A stretch of DNA of 13,597 nt from Azoarcus sp. (GTDB taxonomy: Bacteria; Pseudomonadota; Gammaproteobacteria; Burkholderiales; Rhodocyclaceae): positions 1 through 13,597 of the forward strand of contig JAIRWW010000055.1 in NCBI GenBank assembly GCA_031268685.1. The letters run 5' to 3'. How positions within the stretch are numbered: the stretch's first letter is position 1; each line of letters opens with the position of its first letter. Both the position numbers and the translations under genes were made by a program. Under the pieces are notes generated by a model. The model was given only the letters and a program-made list of their open reading frames with translations. It was not told the origin of the DNA and did not search any database. Shown here in pieces: positions 6,951 to 13,597 of this stretch.

Positions 6951-7412
6951 TCAGCGTGCGTTTGAGGGGCGTTGGTAGGTGTTTGCGATCAGGGGTTTTG
7001 CATCGACCTGCGGTACGTGGCATTGCAGGCAGAAATAGCGTCGCGGCGAGATGTTGGCGAGTTCCTGGCCGTCGGCGGATTGGAAATGGGTTTGCGAGAC
7101 TTTGGTGGCTTTTTCTTTGCGGTAGTTATCCCAGGAATGGCAGTCCATGCATTTGTTGAAATTTTTGGTGATGGGGTAATCGTCCACCGCATGCGACACA
7201 AGTGGCGGTTGTTGCGTGAAGTCGCGTTCCAGCGGCGTGGTTTCGACGGCTTTTTTGAGCGCTTCGCCGGAATTGGCTGTGGATGTCTGGATGGGAGCGC
7301 CGCGCAGGGTGACGAGACCGCCGCTGTCGTCGTCGGCAAATGATGTACAGGGCAACAGCAGCAGGCCGGTCAGCATTGCTGCCGGGAAAACGCTCAGGAG
7401 ACGGCTTTTCAT
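6951..7412 (-). CDS. napB: NapB, periplasmic dihaem cytochrome c subunit of nitrate reductase
   Basis: NapB is the small electron-transfer subunit that docks on NapA. The protein is 153 aa. A Sec signal peptide covers about residues 1-26 (MKSRLL, a hydrophobic stretch, then TSFA with cleavage likely before DDD). Two haem sites follow: CMDCH at 88-92 and CLQCH at 128-132. The NapB-typical segment PPLVSHAVDDYPIT lies around 69-82. The ATG at 7412 has a perfect AAGGAG at 7419-7424, and its first bases overlap the napH stop (ATGA). The reading frame stays open upstream to about 8207, but that extension only shadows napH in another frame. Confidence 0.97.
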   Translation of the reverse strand: MKSRLLSVFPAAMLTGLLLLPCTSFADDDSGGLVTLRGAPIQTSTANSGEALKKAVETTPLERDFTQQPPLVSHAVDDYPITKNFNKCMDCHSWDNYRKEKATKVSQTHFQSADGQELANISPRRYFCLQCHVPQVDAKPLIANTYQRPSNAR

Positions 7413-8290
7413 GGAGAACTCCTTCGGTCGAAACGGTGGGTGAGCTTGAAAACCTTCTGGCCGCAGATGTCGATGCAGCGGCCACAAGTTGTGCAAAGGG
7501 CGTCGAGGATGACGGGGCTTTCCTGACCTGCTTTTTTGAGGGCGGGGCGGATGACGCGGGGTTCTGGACAGACGGCGAAGCAGTCCATGCAGTCGTCGCA
7601 GGCGTCCCGCTTCGGCGCTGCCACGCGCAGCAGGGCGGTTTTGCCGAGCAGGCTGTAGAACGCGCCCATTGGGCAAAGGTGGCCGCACCAGCCGCGGTTG
7701 GCGATGAGCAGGTCGTATAGAAACACTGCGGCGAGAAACCACAGGCCCGCGCCCATGCCGAAGAGCAGGCCGCGATGGGCGAGTGAGACGGGGTTGACCC
7801 ATTCCCATGTCAGGGCGCCGGTCGTGGCGGCGGCGGCGAAGGTGCCGGCCAGCAGCCAGTAGCGCGTGCGGGCATCGGGTACGTGCTTGGCTTTGATGGC
7901 GAAGCGCCGTCGTCCCCAGGCGGCAGTGTCGGTGATGATGTTGACCGGACAGACCCAGGCGCAAAACACGCGCCCGCCAGCGAGAAGGTAAAAGACCGCG
8001 ACGATGAGCGCGCCGGTGATGGCGGTGGCGGCGGGCACGAAGCCGGCGGCCAGTATTTGCAGCAGCAGGTAGGGATCGGTGAGGGGCAGGACGTCGAGCG
8101 TGAGGCTGGACGACAGGTTGCCCTTGACGATCCAGATGCCGAACCACGGCCCGGCAAGGAAAAGTCCGAGGATGCCCAGTTGGCTGGTGCGCCGCAATAG
8201 CAGCCATTTGTGGGCCGCCAGCCAGCCTTTCCGGGCGATGGCGTCTCGTCCGGGCAGGTTCGGATCGGGGCGGCGGCGGGCGGCGGTCAT
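7409..8290 (-). CDS. napH: NapH, membrane ferredoxin-type subunit of the quinol-oxidising NapGH module
   Basis: NapH is an integral membrane Fe-S protein that works with NapG to oxidise quinol and feed electrons towards the nitrate reductase. The protein is 293 aa, with several hydrophobic segments (about 37-55, 75-103, 145-162, 174-196). It has two CxxxCP motifs at 110-115 (CAWVCP) and 202-207 (CGHLCP), and two C-terminal [4Fe-4S] motifs at 231-242 ([12 protein letters not shown]) and 266-277 ([12 protein letters not shown]). The ATG at 8290 overlaps the napG stop as ATGA. The frame is open upstream, but the extension runs antiparallel in meaning through napG and is not coding. Length is close to the E. 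coli protein. Confidence 0.95.
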   Translation of the reverse strand: MTAARRRPDPNLPGRDAIARKGWLAAHKWLLLRRTSQLGILGLFLAGPWFGIWIVKGNLSSSLTLDVLPLTDPYLLLQILAAGFVPAATAITGALIVAVFYLLAGGRVFCAWVCPVNIITDTAAWGRRRFAIKAKHVPDARTRYWLLAGTFAAAATTGALTWEWVNPVSLAHRGLLFGMGAGLWFLAAVFLYDLLIANRGWCGHLCPMGAFYSLLGKTALLRVAAPKRDACDDCMDCFAVCPEPRVIRPALKKAGQESPVILDALCTTCGRCIDICGQKVFKLTHRFDRRSSP

Positions 8291-9168
8291 GGCTTCCACC
8301 GGGAGTTCAGGCCGGTTCCCGCGTCGGACGGCTGGCCGGGTTCGGGGTAGGAGGCGTCGGATGGCGGATCGTCCTTTACGCGGGAATCGCCATGGGGTTT
8401 GCCTTCCAGGCCGCGGACTGGAAGTTCCAGCTGGTCGCCGATCAGGGAGCCGCCGTGTTTTTCCCGCTCTTCCCAGCCCTTGCGGTAATGCTCGCCGAGC
8501 TTGCCTTGCGCCAGCGAGACGGGCAGCACCTTGATGGCCGCCTCGGTCAGCACGCAAGCGGCTTCGCATTTGCCGCAGCCGGTGCAATGCGCCGAGTGTA
8601 CGGTGGGCAGCAGCATGGCATGGCGGTCAGAGCGGATGTTGTGCTGTTTTTCCAGTGTGATGGCCTGGCCGATGGCCGGGCAGACGCGATAGCACACGTC
8701 GCAGCGCAAGCCGAGGAAGTTGAGGCAGTTTTCCTGGTCTATCAGTACGGCCAGTCCCATGCGCGCGTCTGCGATGTCGGTCAGGGCCGGGTTCAATGCG
8801 CCCGTGGGGCAGGGCTTGATACAGGGAATTTCTTCGCACATTTCACAAGGGATGTCGCGGGCCGTGAAATAGGGCGTGCCGGTCGGCGCGGGATCTCCCG
8901 GTGCGGCAAGTTTCAGTGTGTCGTAGGGGCAGTCCCGCACGCACAGGCCGCATCGCGTGCAGGCGGCCAGGAATTCTTCTTCCGGCAGCGCGCCGGGGGG
9001 GCGCAGGGCCTGCGCGGCCAGCGCGCGGGACTGGGTGGCGTAAAGCCCCGCGCCGAGCGCCATGAGACAGCCGCTTCCCGCCGCGCCCGCCAGCCCGGCA
9101 AGGAATTTGCGGCGCGCGGGAAAAAGGCGGGCTTCCTCCTGCGTGCTGGCGGGTTTTTCGACACTCAT
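8287..9168 (-). CDS. napG: NapG, periplasmic ferredoxin-type [4Fe-4S] protein
   Basis: NapG is the Tat-exported partner of NapH. The protein is 293 aa. A twin-arginine signal [11 protein letters not shown] starts at residue 18, followed by a hydrophobic stretch to about 50. Four [4Fe-4S] cysteine groups are visible: C70/C73/C76/C80, C108/C111/C116/C120, C148/C156/C159/C163 and C195/C198/C201/C205. E. coli NapG is about 231 aa. Here a Pro-, Gly- and Asp-rich tail of roughly 60 residues follows the last cluster and looks disordered. The gene starts 28 bases after the napA stop without a strong ribosome-binding site, and its stop overlaps the napH start. Confidence 0.96.
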   Translation of the reverse strand: MSVEKPASTQEEARLFPARRKFLAGLAGAAGSGCLMALGAGLYATQSRALAAQALRPPGALPEEEFLAACTRCGLCVRDCPYDTLKLAAPGDPAPTGTPYFTARDIPCEMCEEIPCIKPCPTGALNPALTDIADARMGLAVLIDQENCLNFLGLRCDVCYRVCPAIGQAITLEKQHNIRSDRHAMLLPTVHSAHCTGCGKCEAACVLTEAAIKVLPVSLAQGKLGEHYRKGWEEREKHGGSLIGDQLELPVRGLEGKPHGDSRVKDDPPSDASYPEPGQPSDAGTGLNSRWKP

Positions 9169-9196
9169 GGCCGTGTGTTCCGCAATGGCAAGCGCA

Positions 9197-11731
9197 TCAG
9201 GCCCTGACGATTTTGACCGCGCACTTCTTGAAGTCCGTTTCTTTGGATAGCGGACAGGTTGCGTCCAGTGTGAGTTTGTTGACGAGTTTGCCTTCGTCGA
9301 AGAAGGGCACGAACACCAGCCCCCTGGGCGGTTTGTTGCGGCCTTTCGTTTCGACTTGCAAGGTGATTTCTCCCCGGCGCGAGACGATTTTTACCTTCAT
9401 GCCCCTTTGCAGCTTGCGCGCCCTGGCATCGTCCGGATGCATGAAGACGACTGCTTCCGGCACGGCGCGATGCAGTTCGGGCACGCGCTGGGTCATGGAA
9501 CCCGTGTGCCAATGCTCCAGCACCCGGCCTGTGGACATCCAGAGGTCGTATTCTTTGTCCGGTACTTCCACGGGCGGCTGGTAGGGCAGGGCGAAGATGA
9601 TCGCCTTGCCGTCCTTGTGTCCGTAGAACTTGACTTCGTCTCCAGTGACATAGGGGTCGTAGCCTTTGCGGAAGCGCCACAGGGTTTCTTTGCCCTTGAC
9701 TACCGGCCAGCGCAGGCCGCGCGCTTTGTGATAGGCATCGAATGGCGCGAGGTCGTGGTGATGCCCTCTGCCGAAGGCCGCGTATTCCTCGAAGAGTCCC
9801 TTTTGCACGTAGAAGCCGAAATATTCGGTTTCGTCGTTTGTGTAGTTTTTGATGGCGTGCGCATTGACGGCGGCGGCGTCCGCCTTGGGGTATTTGTTGA
9901 TGACCTTGTTGGCGTAGAGCACGTCATAGAGCGTTTTGCCCCGGTATTCCGGCTTTTTGTCGATCAACTCGGCGGGCCAGACGTCCTCGACCTTGAAGCG
10001 TTTGGCGAATTCCATGTATTGCCACAGGTCGGAGCGGGACTCGCCCGGCGCTTTGACTTGCTGGCGCCAGAATTGGGTGCGCCGCTCGGCGTTGCCATAG
10101 GCGCCTTCCTTTTCCGCCCACATGGCCGAGGGCAGGATCAGGTCGGCGGCCATCGCCGATACTGTGGGGTATACGTCGGAAACCACGACGAAGGCGGCGG
10201 GGTTGCGCCAGCCGGGGTAGATTTCGTCGTTGATGTTCGGCCCGGCCTGCATGTTGTTGGTCGTGGACGTCCAATAGCACTTCAGTTTGCCGTCCTTCAG
10301 GGCGCGGCTTTGCGCCACGGCGTGCAAGCCCACCTTGGGCGGAATCGTGCCTTCCGGCAGCTGCCAGGCCGTTTCCGTCCGTTTCCGGTGTTCCGGGTTG
10401 CCGACGACCATGTCGGCGGGCAGGCGGTGCGCGAATGTGCCGACTTCCCGCGCCGTGCCACAGGCGGACGGCTGCCCGGTCAGGGAGAAGGGGCCAGAGC
10501 CGGGCTTTGAAATTTTGCCAGTGAGCAGGTGCACGTCGTAGATCAGGTTGTTGACCCAGGTGCCCCGCGTGTGCTGATTGACGCCCATCGTCCAGAAAGA
10601 AACTACCTTTTTCGCTGGATCGGCGTACAGCTCGGCCAGTTTCTTCAGGTTTTCGGCGGGCACGCCAGAGAGCGCGGCGGTTTTCTCCAGGGTGTATTCG
10701 GAAACGAATTTGGCGAAATCCTCGAAACTGATGCCCTCGGCCTGGCCTGTGTCGCCCTTGGGCTTGCCGTCCGGGCCGTCGTAGCCGTTGCTGGTGGCTT
10801 TTTGCTCGACCGGGTTGTTGGGGCGCAGGCCGTAGCCGATGTCGGTCGCGCCTTTCTTGAAGTTGACGTGCTTCTTGACGAAATCAGCGTCGACCCGCTT
10901 CGTCTGGATGATGTAGTTGCAGATGTAGTTCAGGATTGCCAGGTCGGTTTGCGGCTGGAAGATCATCGCGTTGTCGGCCAGCTCGAAGGAGCGGTGCTCG
11001 AATGTCGACAGCACATGGACTTCGCTCTTTTCGTGGGTCAGGCGGCGGTCGGTGACGCGCGACCAGAGCACGGGGTGCATTTCGGCCATGTTGGAACCCC
11101 AGAGCACGAAGGCGTCTGCGTTTTCGATGTCGTCATAACAGCCCATAGGCTCGTCGATGCCGAAGGTCCGTATGAAGCCGACTACGGCGGAAGCCATGCA
11201 GTGGCGGGCGTTCGGGTCGAGGTTGTTGGAGCGGAAACCGGCTTTCATCAGTTTCGCGGCGGCATAGCCTTCCCAGATCGTCCATTGCCCGGAACCGAAC
11301 ATCGCAACGGAAGCGGGGCCGGATGTCTTCAGGGAGTCTTTCCATTTTTCCGCCATGATGTCGAAGGCTTCGTTCCATGACACGGGTACAAACGAGCCGT
11401 CCTTGTCGTATTTGCCGTTTTTCTTGCGCAACAGCGGCTGCGTGAGCCTGTCCTTGCCGTACATGATCTTGGACAAAAAGTAGCCCTTGATACAGTTCAG
11501 GCCGCGGTTCACCGGCGCATCCGGATCGCCCTGGGTGGCGACGAGTTTGCCGTCCTGCACGCCTGCCAGCACCGAACAGCCGGTGCCGCAGAAGCGACAG
11601 GGAATTTTGTCCCAGCGGATCCGGTTGTCGGCGGGAGCGGCTGCGGCCGTGGATGGGAGCGACATTCCGGCCGCTGCCGCTGCGGCGGCGATGGCCTGGG
11701 TTTTCAGAAAATCACGACGATCCATGGACAT
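9197..11731 (-). CDS. napA: NapA, periplasmic nitrate reductase catalytic subunit
   Basis: NapA reduces nitrate to nitrite at a bis-molybdopterin guanine dinucleotide (Mo-bisMGD) centre in the periplasm. The protein is 844 aa from the ATG at 11731 (E. coli: 828). It has a Tat signal MDRRDFLK at 3-10 followed by an Ala-rich stretch, a [4Fe-4S] site C45/C48/C52/C80 (PCRFCGTGC and GLNCIKGY), and the molybdenum ligand Cys178 in [11 protein letters not shown]. The C-terminus ([16 protein letters not shown]) matches enterobacterial NapA closely. GAGGAGG six bases upstream fixes the start, which is only one base after the napD stop. An upstream ATG at 11773 in the same frame lies inside napD and is rejected. 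No damage is seen; the Tat signal, cluster cysteines and Mo ligand are all intact. Confidence 0.99.
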   Translation of the reverse strand: MSMDRRDFLKTQAIAAAAAAAGMSLPSTAAAAPADNRIRWDKIPCRFCGTGCSVLAGVQDGKLVATQGDPDAPVNRGLNCIKGYFLSKIMYGKDRLTQPLLRKKNGKYDKDGSFVPVSWNEAFDIMAEKWKDSLKTSGPASVAMFGSGQWTIWEGYAAAKLMKAGFRSNNLDPNARHCMASAVVGFIRTFGIDEPMGCYDDIENADAFVLWGSNMAEMHPVLWSRVTDRRLTHEKSEVHVLSTFEHRSFELADNAMIFQPQTDLAILNYICNYIIQTKRVDADFVKKHVNFKKGATDIGYGLRPNNPVEQKATSNGYDGPDGKPKGDTGQAEGISFEDFAKFVSEYTLEKTAALSGVPAENLKKLAELYADPAKKVVSFWTMGVNQHTRGTWVNNLIYDVHLLTGKISKPGSGPFSLTGQPSACGTAREVGTFAHRLPADMVVGNPEHRKRTETAWQLPEGTIPPKVGLHAVAQSRALKDGKLKCYWTSTTNNMQAGPNINDEIYPGWRNPAAFVVVSDVYPTVSAMAADLILPSAMWAEKEGAYGNAERRTQFWRQQVKAPGESRSDLWQYMEFAKRFKVEDVWPAELIDKKPEYRGKTLYDVLYANKVINKYPKADAAAVNAHAIKNYTNDETEYFGFYVQKGLFEEYAAFGRGHHHDLAPFDAYHKARGLRWPVVKGKETLWRFRKGYDPYVTGDEVKFYGHKDGKAIIFALPYQPPVEVPDKEYDLWMSTGRVLEHWHTGSMTQRVPELHRAVPEAVVFMHPDDARARKLQRGMKVKIVSRRGEITLQVETKGRNKPPRGLVFVPFFDEGKLVNKLTLDATCPLSKETDFKKCAVKIVRA

Positions 11732-11732
11732 T

Positions 11733-11984
11733 TCAAGCCTCCTCGGGCGTAAGCATTTCATCTGAATATTCATAGGAAAGAGTGACGGACATGAGGTGCG
11801 CCACCTGGTGGACTTGCAGGATGCTGTCGGAAACGGCGTAGCCGGGGCCGTCTTCCAGCAGTGCGATCATTCGCCCGTCGCCGCTGTCGGCCACGACGCT
11901 GGCGCCTGGCACCGCTTCCACCGCTTTGCGTACTTCGACGGCGTGGCGTGGCGGAAATTTGAGCACGAGGCTGACGATTTTCAT
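11733..11984 (-). CDS. napD: NapD, cytoplasmic chaperone for the NapA Tat signal peptide
   Basis: NapD binds the NapA twin-arginine signal peptide and holds back export until the cofactor is inserted. The protein is 83 aa, close to the usual size, with the ferredoxin-like fold pattern beginning [12 protein letters not shown] and the segment [11 protein letters not shown] (about 36-46), ending in an acidic tail (MLTPEEA). The ATG at 11984 has AGGA eight bases upstream. The gene begins 13 bases after the napF stop, and its last codons contain the napA ribosome-binding site, so napD and napA translation are probably linked. Confidence 0.93.
   Translation of the reverse strand: MKIVSLVLKFPPRHAVEVRKAVEAVPGASVVADSGDGRMIALLEDGPGYAVSDSILQVHQVAHLMSVTLSYEYSDEMLTPEEA
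11738..11744 (-). promoter_or_regulatory. napA ribosome-binding site inside napD
   Basis: GAGGAGG lies six bases before the napA ATG at 11731 and within the last codons of napD. It decides between the ATG at 11731 and other in-frame ATGs at 11773 and 11725. Ribosomes finishing napD cover this site, which suggests coupled synthesis of the chaperone and its client. Confidence 0.8.
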
Positions 11985-11997
11985 GGGTGGCTTCCTG

Positions 11998-12552
11998 TCA
12001 GGGCGGGGGAGCGGCGGGGAGCGGCGGCAGCGGATCGCCATGTTGTATGGAAACGGCATGTGCCGGACAGATCGCCACGCACTCTCCGCAGCCCGTGCAT
12101 AGCGATGTGTCGATGTCTGGCTGCGCCGGATGGCCTGGGCGCAGGGAAAAGCGGATGGCGTTGGCTTCGCAATATTCGCCGCAGGAGCGGCAAAGCACGC
12201 CCCGCCGGGGCAGACAGGCCGCGCCTATTGCGGCTACGAGTGGCCAGGCCGGGAGTGTGGGCGAAAAAGACAAGGCTGTTTGCTGGCGGGCGGCGGTGTT
12301 TTGTGTCGCCGCTGACGTACAGGCGTGGGCGCAATCCGCACAAAACGTACAGTGCCCTCGCGAAAAATCAGCCTCTGGAAAGCCTCCCGAGCCTTGTACG
12401 AGCAGGCCGGTAGGACAGGCCGCGATGCAATTGCCGCAACGTTTGCAGTCTCTGCGAAAATCCGTTTCATTTTCTGCCCAGGGCGGACGGAGCGGGAATT
12501 CGCGTTGCTGCGGACGATGGCCGAGCAGAAAGGCTCGGCGGCCAATGTCCAT
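11998..12552 (-). CDS. napF: NapF, cytoplasmic iron-sulphur protein of the nap operon
   Basis: NapF is a cytoplasmic Fe-S protein that interacts with NapA before export and is thought to help its maturation. The protein is 184 aa (E. coli about 164). It starts MDIGRRAFLLG; this twin-Arg is usual for NapF and is not taken as an export signal. The cysteine clusters are C36/C39/C42/C46P, C68/C71/C74/C78, a third with C121/C124/C128 (CRSCGEYC) plus C113, and C152/C155/C158/C162P. The C-terminus is proline-rich (PLPPLPAAPPP). AGGAGG four bases upstream fixes the ATG at 12552. It is the first gene of the operon, preceded by a 329-base non-coding region. Confidence 0.95.
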   Translation of the reverse strand: MDIGRRAFLLGHRPQQREFPLRPPWAENETDFRRDCKRCGNCIAACPTGLLVQGSGGFPEADFSRGHCTFCADCAHACTSAATQNTAARQQTALSFSPTLPAWPLVAAIGAACLPRRGVLCRSCGEYCEANAIRFSLRPGHPAQPDIDTSLCTGCGECVAICPAHAVSIQHGDPLPPLPAAPPP

Positions 12553-12642
12553 TATTCCTCCTGCCTTTTTGTTGTTTCCGAGGCATGGTAATCGAACAGT
12601 GACTGGGCGGCAACTTACTAAAGAGACGTTTTTTATTATCTA

Positions 12643-12671
12643 TTTTTATGGTGCACAGGGACGGCAGGCAA
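12643..12671 (-). promoter_or_regulatory. Weak promoter candidate for napF
   Basis: On the - strand, TTGCCT (12671-12666) is separated by 17 bases from TAAAAA (12648-12643). Each matches the sigma70 consensus at four of six positions. A second possible -10, GATAAT, lies just downstream at 12640-12635 but has no matching -35. Position and spacing fit a napF promoter with a leader of roughly 85 bases. The match is weak, as expected for an activator-dependent promoter. Confidence 0.25.
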
Positions 12672-12762
12672 GCGCTCGGAACAGTTATTATTTGCCGCAT
12701 GATGAACGGCGGTAGTTGGTTGGGGCGCGATAATGATCCAGGTTTATGATTGTGGTTCGGAG

Positions 12763-12795
12763 TATTTTGTTCAGCGTAATGTTTCAAACAAAATA
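12763..12795. repeat. AT-rich inverted repeat upstream of nap
   Basis: TATTTTGTT (12763-12771) and AACAAAATA (12787-12795) are perfect 9-bp inverted arms with a 15-base spacer, which itself overlaps the smaller palindrome TGTTTCAAACA (12780-12790). There is no T-run, so it is not a typical terminator. It could be an operator for a regulator of nap or a chance AT-rich symmetry. Confidence 0.4.
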
Positions 12796-12881
12796 ACGGT
12801 GCGCCTATTCTTTGTTTATGTGCGCAATTCCTTGGCTAGCGAAAGCACCATGGCTATATAACGGCGATCTCGAAAAATACC

Positions 12882-13349
12882 TCAACTCGTGCGTTGGATG
12901 TCGACGACGACGGATGCGCGGTATTGTTTCCACTTCACGAGAATGACGTAGGAACGGGGTGAGACGACGGTGTTCAGCCAGTCGTGGCTGGTGACCTGTG
13001 CGATCGGTACCGAAATATGCATGGTTTCCCCGAAGTGCTTGCGTGCATTGCCGGAAATGGTATTGGCGATTTCGCCGACCGCGTCCAGCAGGCGCTCGTC
13101 GCCGCGATCCGGTTCGTGCATTGCCAGTAAAAGATGCGCGACCATGACGCGGGGCGCCGAAAAATAGACTCGCCCGGAAAAGTCTCCGGAAAGCGATATG
13201 TAGCTGGTCAGGTCGAAGGTTGATGCCTGGATCTCGCCTTCCACCAGATAGGCAGCCCGTATTTCCACCTTTTCGTCGGTGATGTGGAAAAAAAACGAAC
13301 TGACTGCATCCACAAAACTGCGAATATCTTTTTCATTGATGCTTTTCAT
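12882..13349 (-). CDS. CheX-type chemotaxis phosphatase
   Basis: CheX proteins dephosphorylate CheY-type response regulators. The protein is 155 aa, the usual CheX length. The signature helix LLDAVGEIANTISGNARKHFG (from about 87) carries the catalytic pair E93 and N96 (ExxN). N- and C-terminal strands such as GRVYFSAP and SYVILVKW fit the CheC/CheX fold. The ATG at 13349 overlaps the response regulator stop by four bases (ATGA), with GGAG about 11 bases upstream. The coupled neighbour is the obvious substrate. It could serve chemotaxis or another CheY-like pathway; nothing in the window links it directly to nitrate. Confidence 0.85.
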   Translation of the reverse strand: MKSINEKDIRSFVDAVSSFFFHITDEKVEIRAAYLVEGEIQASTFDLTSYISLSGDFSGRVYFSAPRVMVAHLLLAMHEPDRGDERLLDAVGEIANTISGNARKHFGETMHISVPIAQVTSHDWLNTVVSPRSYVILVKWKQYRASVVVDIQRTS

Positions 13350-13597
13350 GAATTTGTAAGCTCCAGGAAGGCCGCGATCAATTCCTCGTCGGTAAACGGT
13401 TTGTAAAGAAAGCCCTTTGCTCCTTTTTTCAGGGCCTTCAGAGCGGTGGCTTTGTCACTCAATGCGGAAATTACGAGGATGTTGCACTCTGGGCGAAGGC
13501 TGATCATTTTCTCCGTGCAATCTACGCCATCCATCTCCGGCATGGTTATGTCCATGGTCACGATGTCTGGGGAATGTTGCAGATAGAGCGTGATGGC
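13346..13597 (-). CDS. CheY-like single-domain response regulator (5' end outside window)
   Basis: The last 83 residues of a receiver domain are visible; the start lies beyond the right edge, and the frame is open to 13597. The conserved features are the phospho-acceptor Asp in VTMDITMPEMDG, the Ser switch position in VISALSD, and the Lys in LYKPF. The protein ends shortly after the last helix (AAFLELTNS), so there is no output domain after the receiver. A GTG at 13561 falls inside the domain and is not the start. The gene overlaps the CheX-like phosphatase gene by ATGA, so a regulator and its phosphatase are made together. The input kinase is not visible. Confidence 0.88.
   Translation of the reverse strand, partial: AITLYLQHSPDIVTMDITMPEMDGVDCTEKMISLRPECNILVISALSDKATALKALKKGAKGFLYKPFTDEELIAAFLELTNS

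Larger units (their letters stand above)
12553..12881. other. Non-coding region upstream of napF
   Basis: These 329 bases lie between the CheX-like stop and the napF start and hold no credible ORF. The stretch is AT-richer than its surroundings. It contains the napF ribosome-binding site (12557-12562), a weak sigma70-type promoter candidate and an AT-rich inverted repeat, both listed separately. I looked on both strands for an FNR box (TTGAT-N4-ATCAA), paired NarP heptamers and a CRP site and found none that fit well. No hairpin plus T-run terminator for the CheX-like gene was found either. Confidence 0.7.

Noticed and set aside
7413..8207. Long - strand open frame continuing upstream from napB (about 265 extra codons)
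   Set aside because: It runs through napH in another frame, with arginine- and proline-rich low-quality sequence. NapB has its own perfect ribosome-binding site and signal peptide at 7412.
9356..10510. 384-aa + strand open frame opposite napA (and 10529-11380, 283 aa)
   Set aside because: These are antisense shadows with biased composition caused by the high third-position GC of napA.
11998..12552. NapF twin-arginine GRRAFLLG read as a Tat export signal
   Set aside because: There is no following hydrophobic signal stretch or cleavage region. NapF family proteins are cytoplasmic and commonly carry this motif.
12750..12800. FNR-like half site TTGAA near 12786 on the - strand
   Set aside because: Only one half fits; the second half (TACGC) does not match ATCAA.
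1..13597. CRISPR arrays, tRNA or rRNA genes, insertion sequences
   Set aside because: No regularly spaced repeats beyond the short junction repeat, no cloverleaf-like or rRNA-like segment and no transposase gene were seen.

Overview
The window looks like a piece of a Gram-negative proteobacterial chromosome, most likely betaproteobacterial (Rhodocyclales-like; the exact lineage is inference). The DNA is GC-rich except for a few AT-richer patches. It carries a complete E. coli-type periplasmic nitrate reductase operon in the order napFDAGHBC, so the host can respire or dissipate electrons onto nitrate.

Region 1 (1 to about 5640, + strand) is a block of tightly overlapping Mu-like prophage head genes. 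They are the terminase large subunit (Mu gp28-like), the DUF935 portal (gp29-like), a 67-aa four-cysteine zinc protein, a MuF/gp30-type minor head protein with an extra C-terminal HExxH metallopeptidase-like domain, a small acidic protein of unknown function, and a gpG-type virion morphogenesis protein. The gene starts overlap the preceding stops, which indicates one co-transcribed, translationally coupled unit. A clear hairpin plus U-run terminator follows the gpG-like gene. The genes normally found next in Mu (protease/scaffold, major capsid, tail) are absent from this window. The prophage is therefore either truncated here or rearranged.

Region 2 (about 5640 to 6296) is the junction. It holds a short direct repeat with a 20-bp period and one AT-richer gene on the - strand for a small two-helix membrane protein that I do not recognise.

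Region 3 (6297 to 12552, - strand) is the nap operon, transcribed right to left. NapF (cytoplasmic Fe-S protein) and NapD (NapA signal-peptide chaperone) come first, followed by catalytic NapA. Next come the quinol-oxidising pair NapG/NapH, the dihaem electron-transfer subunit NapB, and the tetrahaem membrane quinol dehydrogenase NapC. Electrons would flow from quinol through NapC and/or NapGH to NapB, then NapA, then nitrate. Gene spacing is minimal, with ATGA overlaps at G/H and H/B, and the NapA ribosome-binding site lies inside the end of napD.

Region 4 (12553 to 12881) is a 329-base non-coding upstream region. It has an AT-rich stretch, a weak promoter candidate and an inverted repeat, but no convincing FNR or NarP site that I can see.

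Region 5 (12882 to 13597, - strand) is a two-gene signalling cassette: a CheX-type phosphatase preceded by a single-domain CheY-like response regulator that runs off the window edge. The two genes overlap by ATGA.

The most interesting element is the minor head protein with the metallopeptidase-like tail, together with the small acidic gene directly behind it. This layout is compatible with a MuF-linked effector and partner, or with a virion-borne peptidase.
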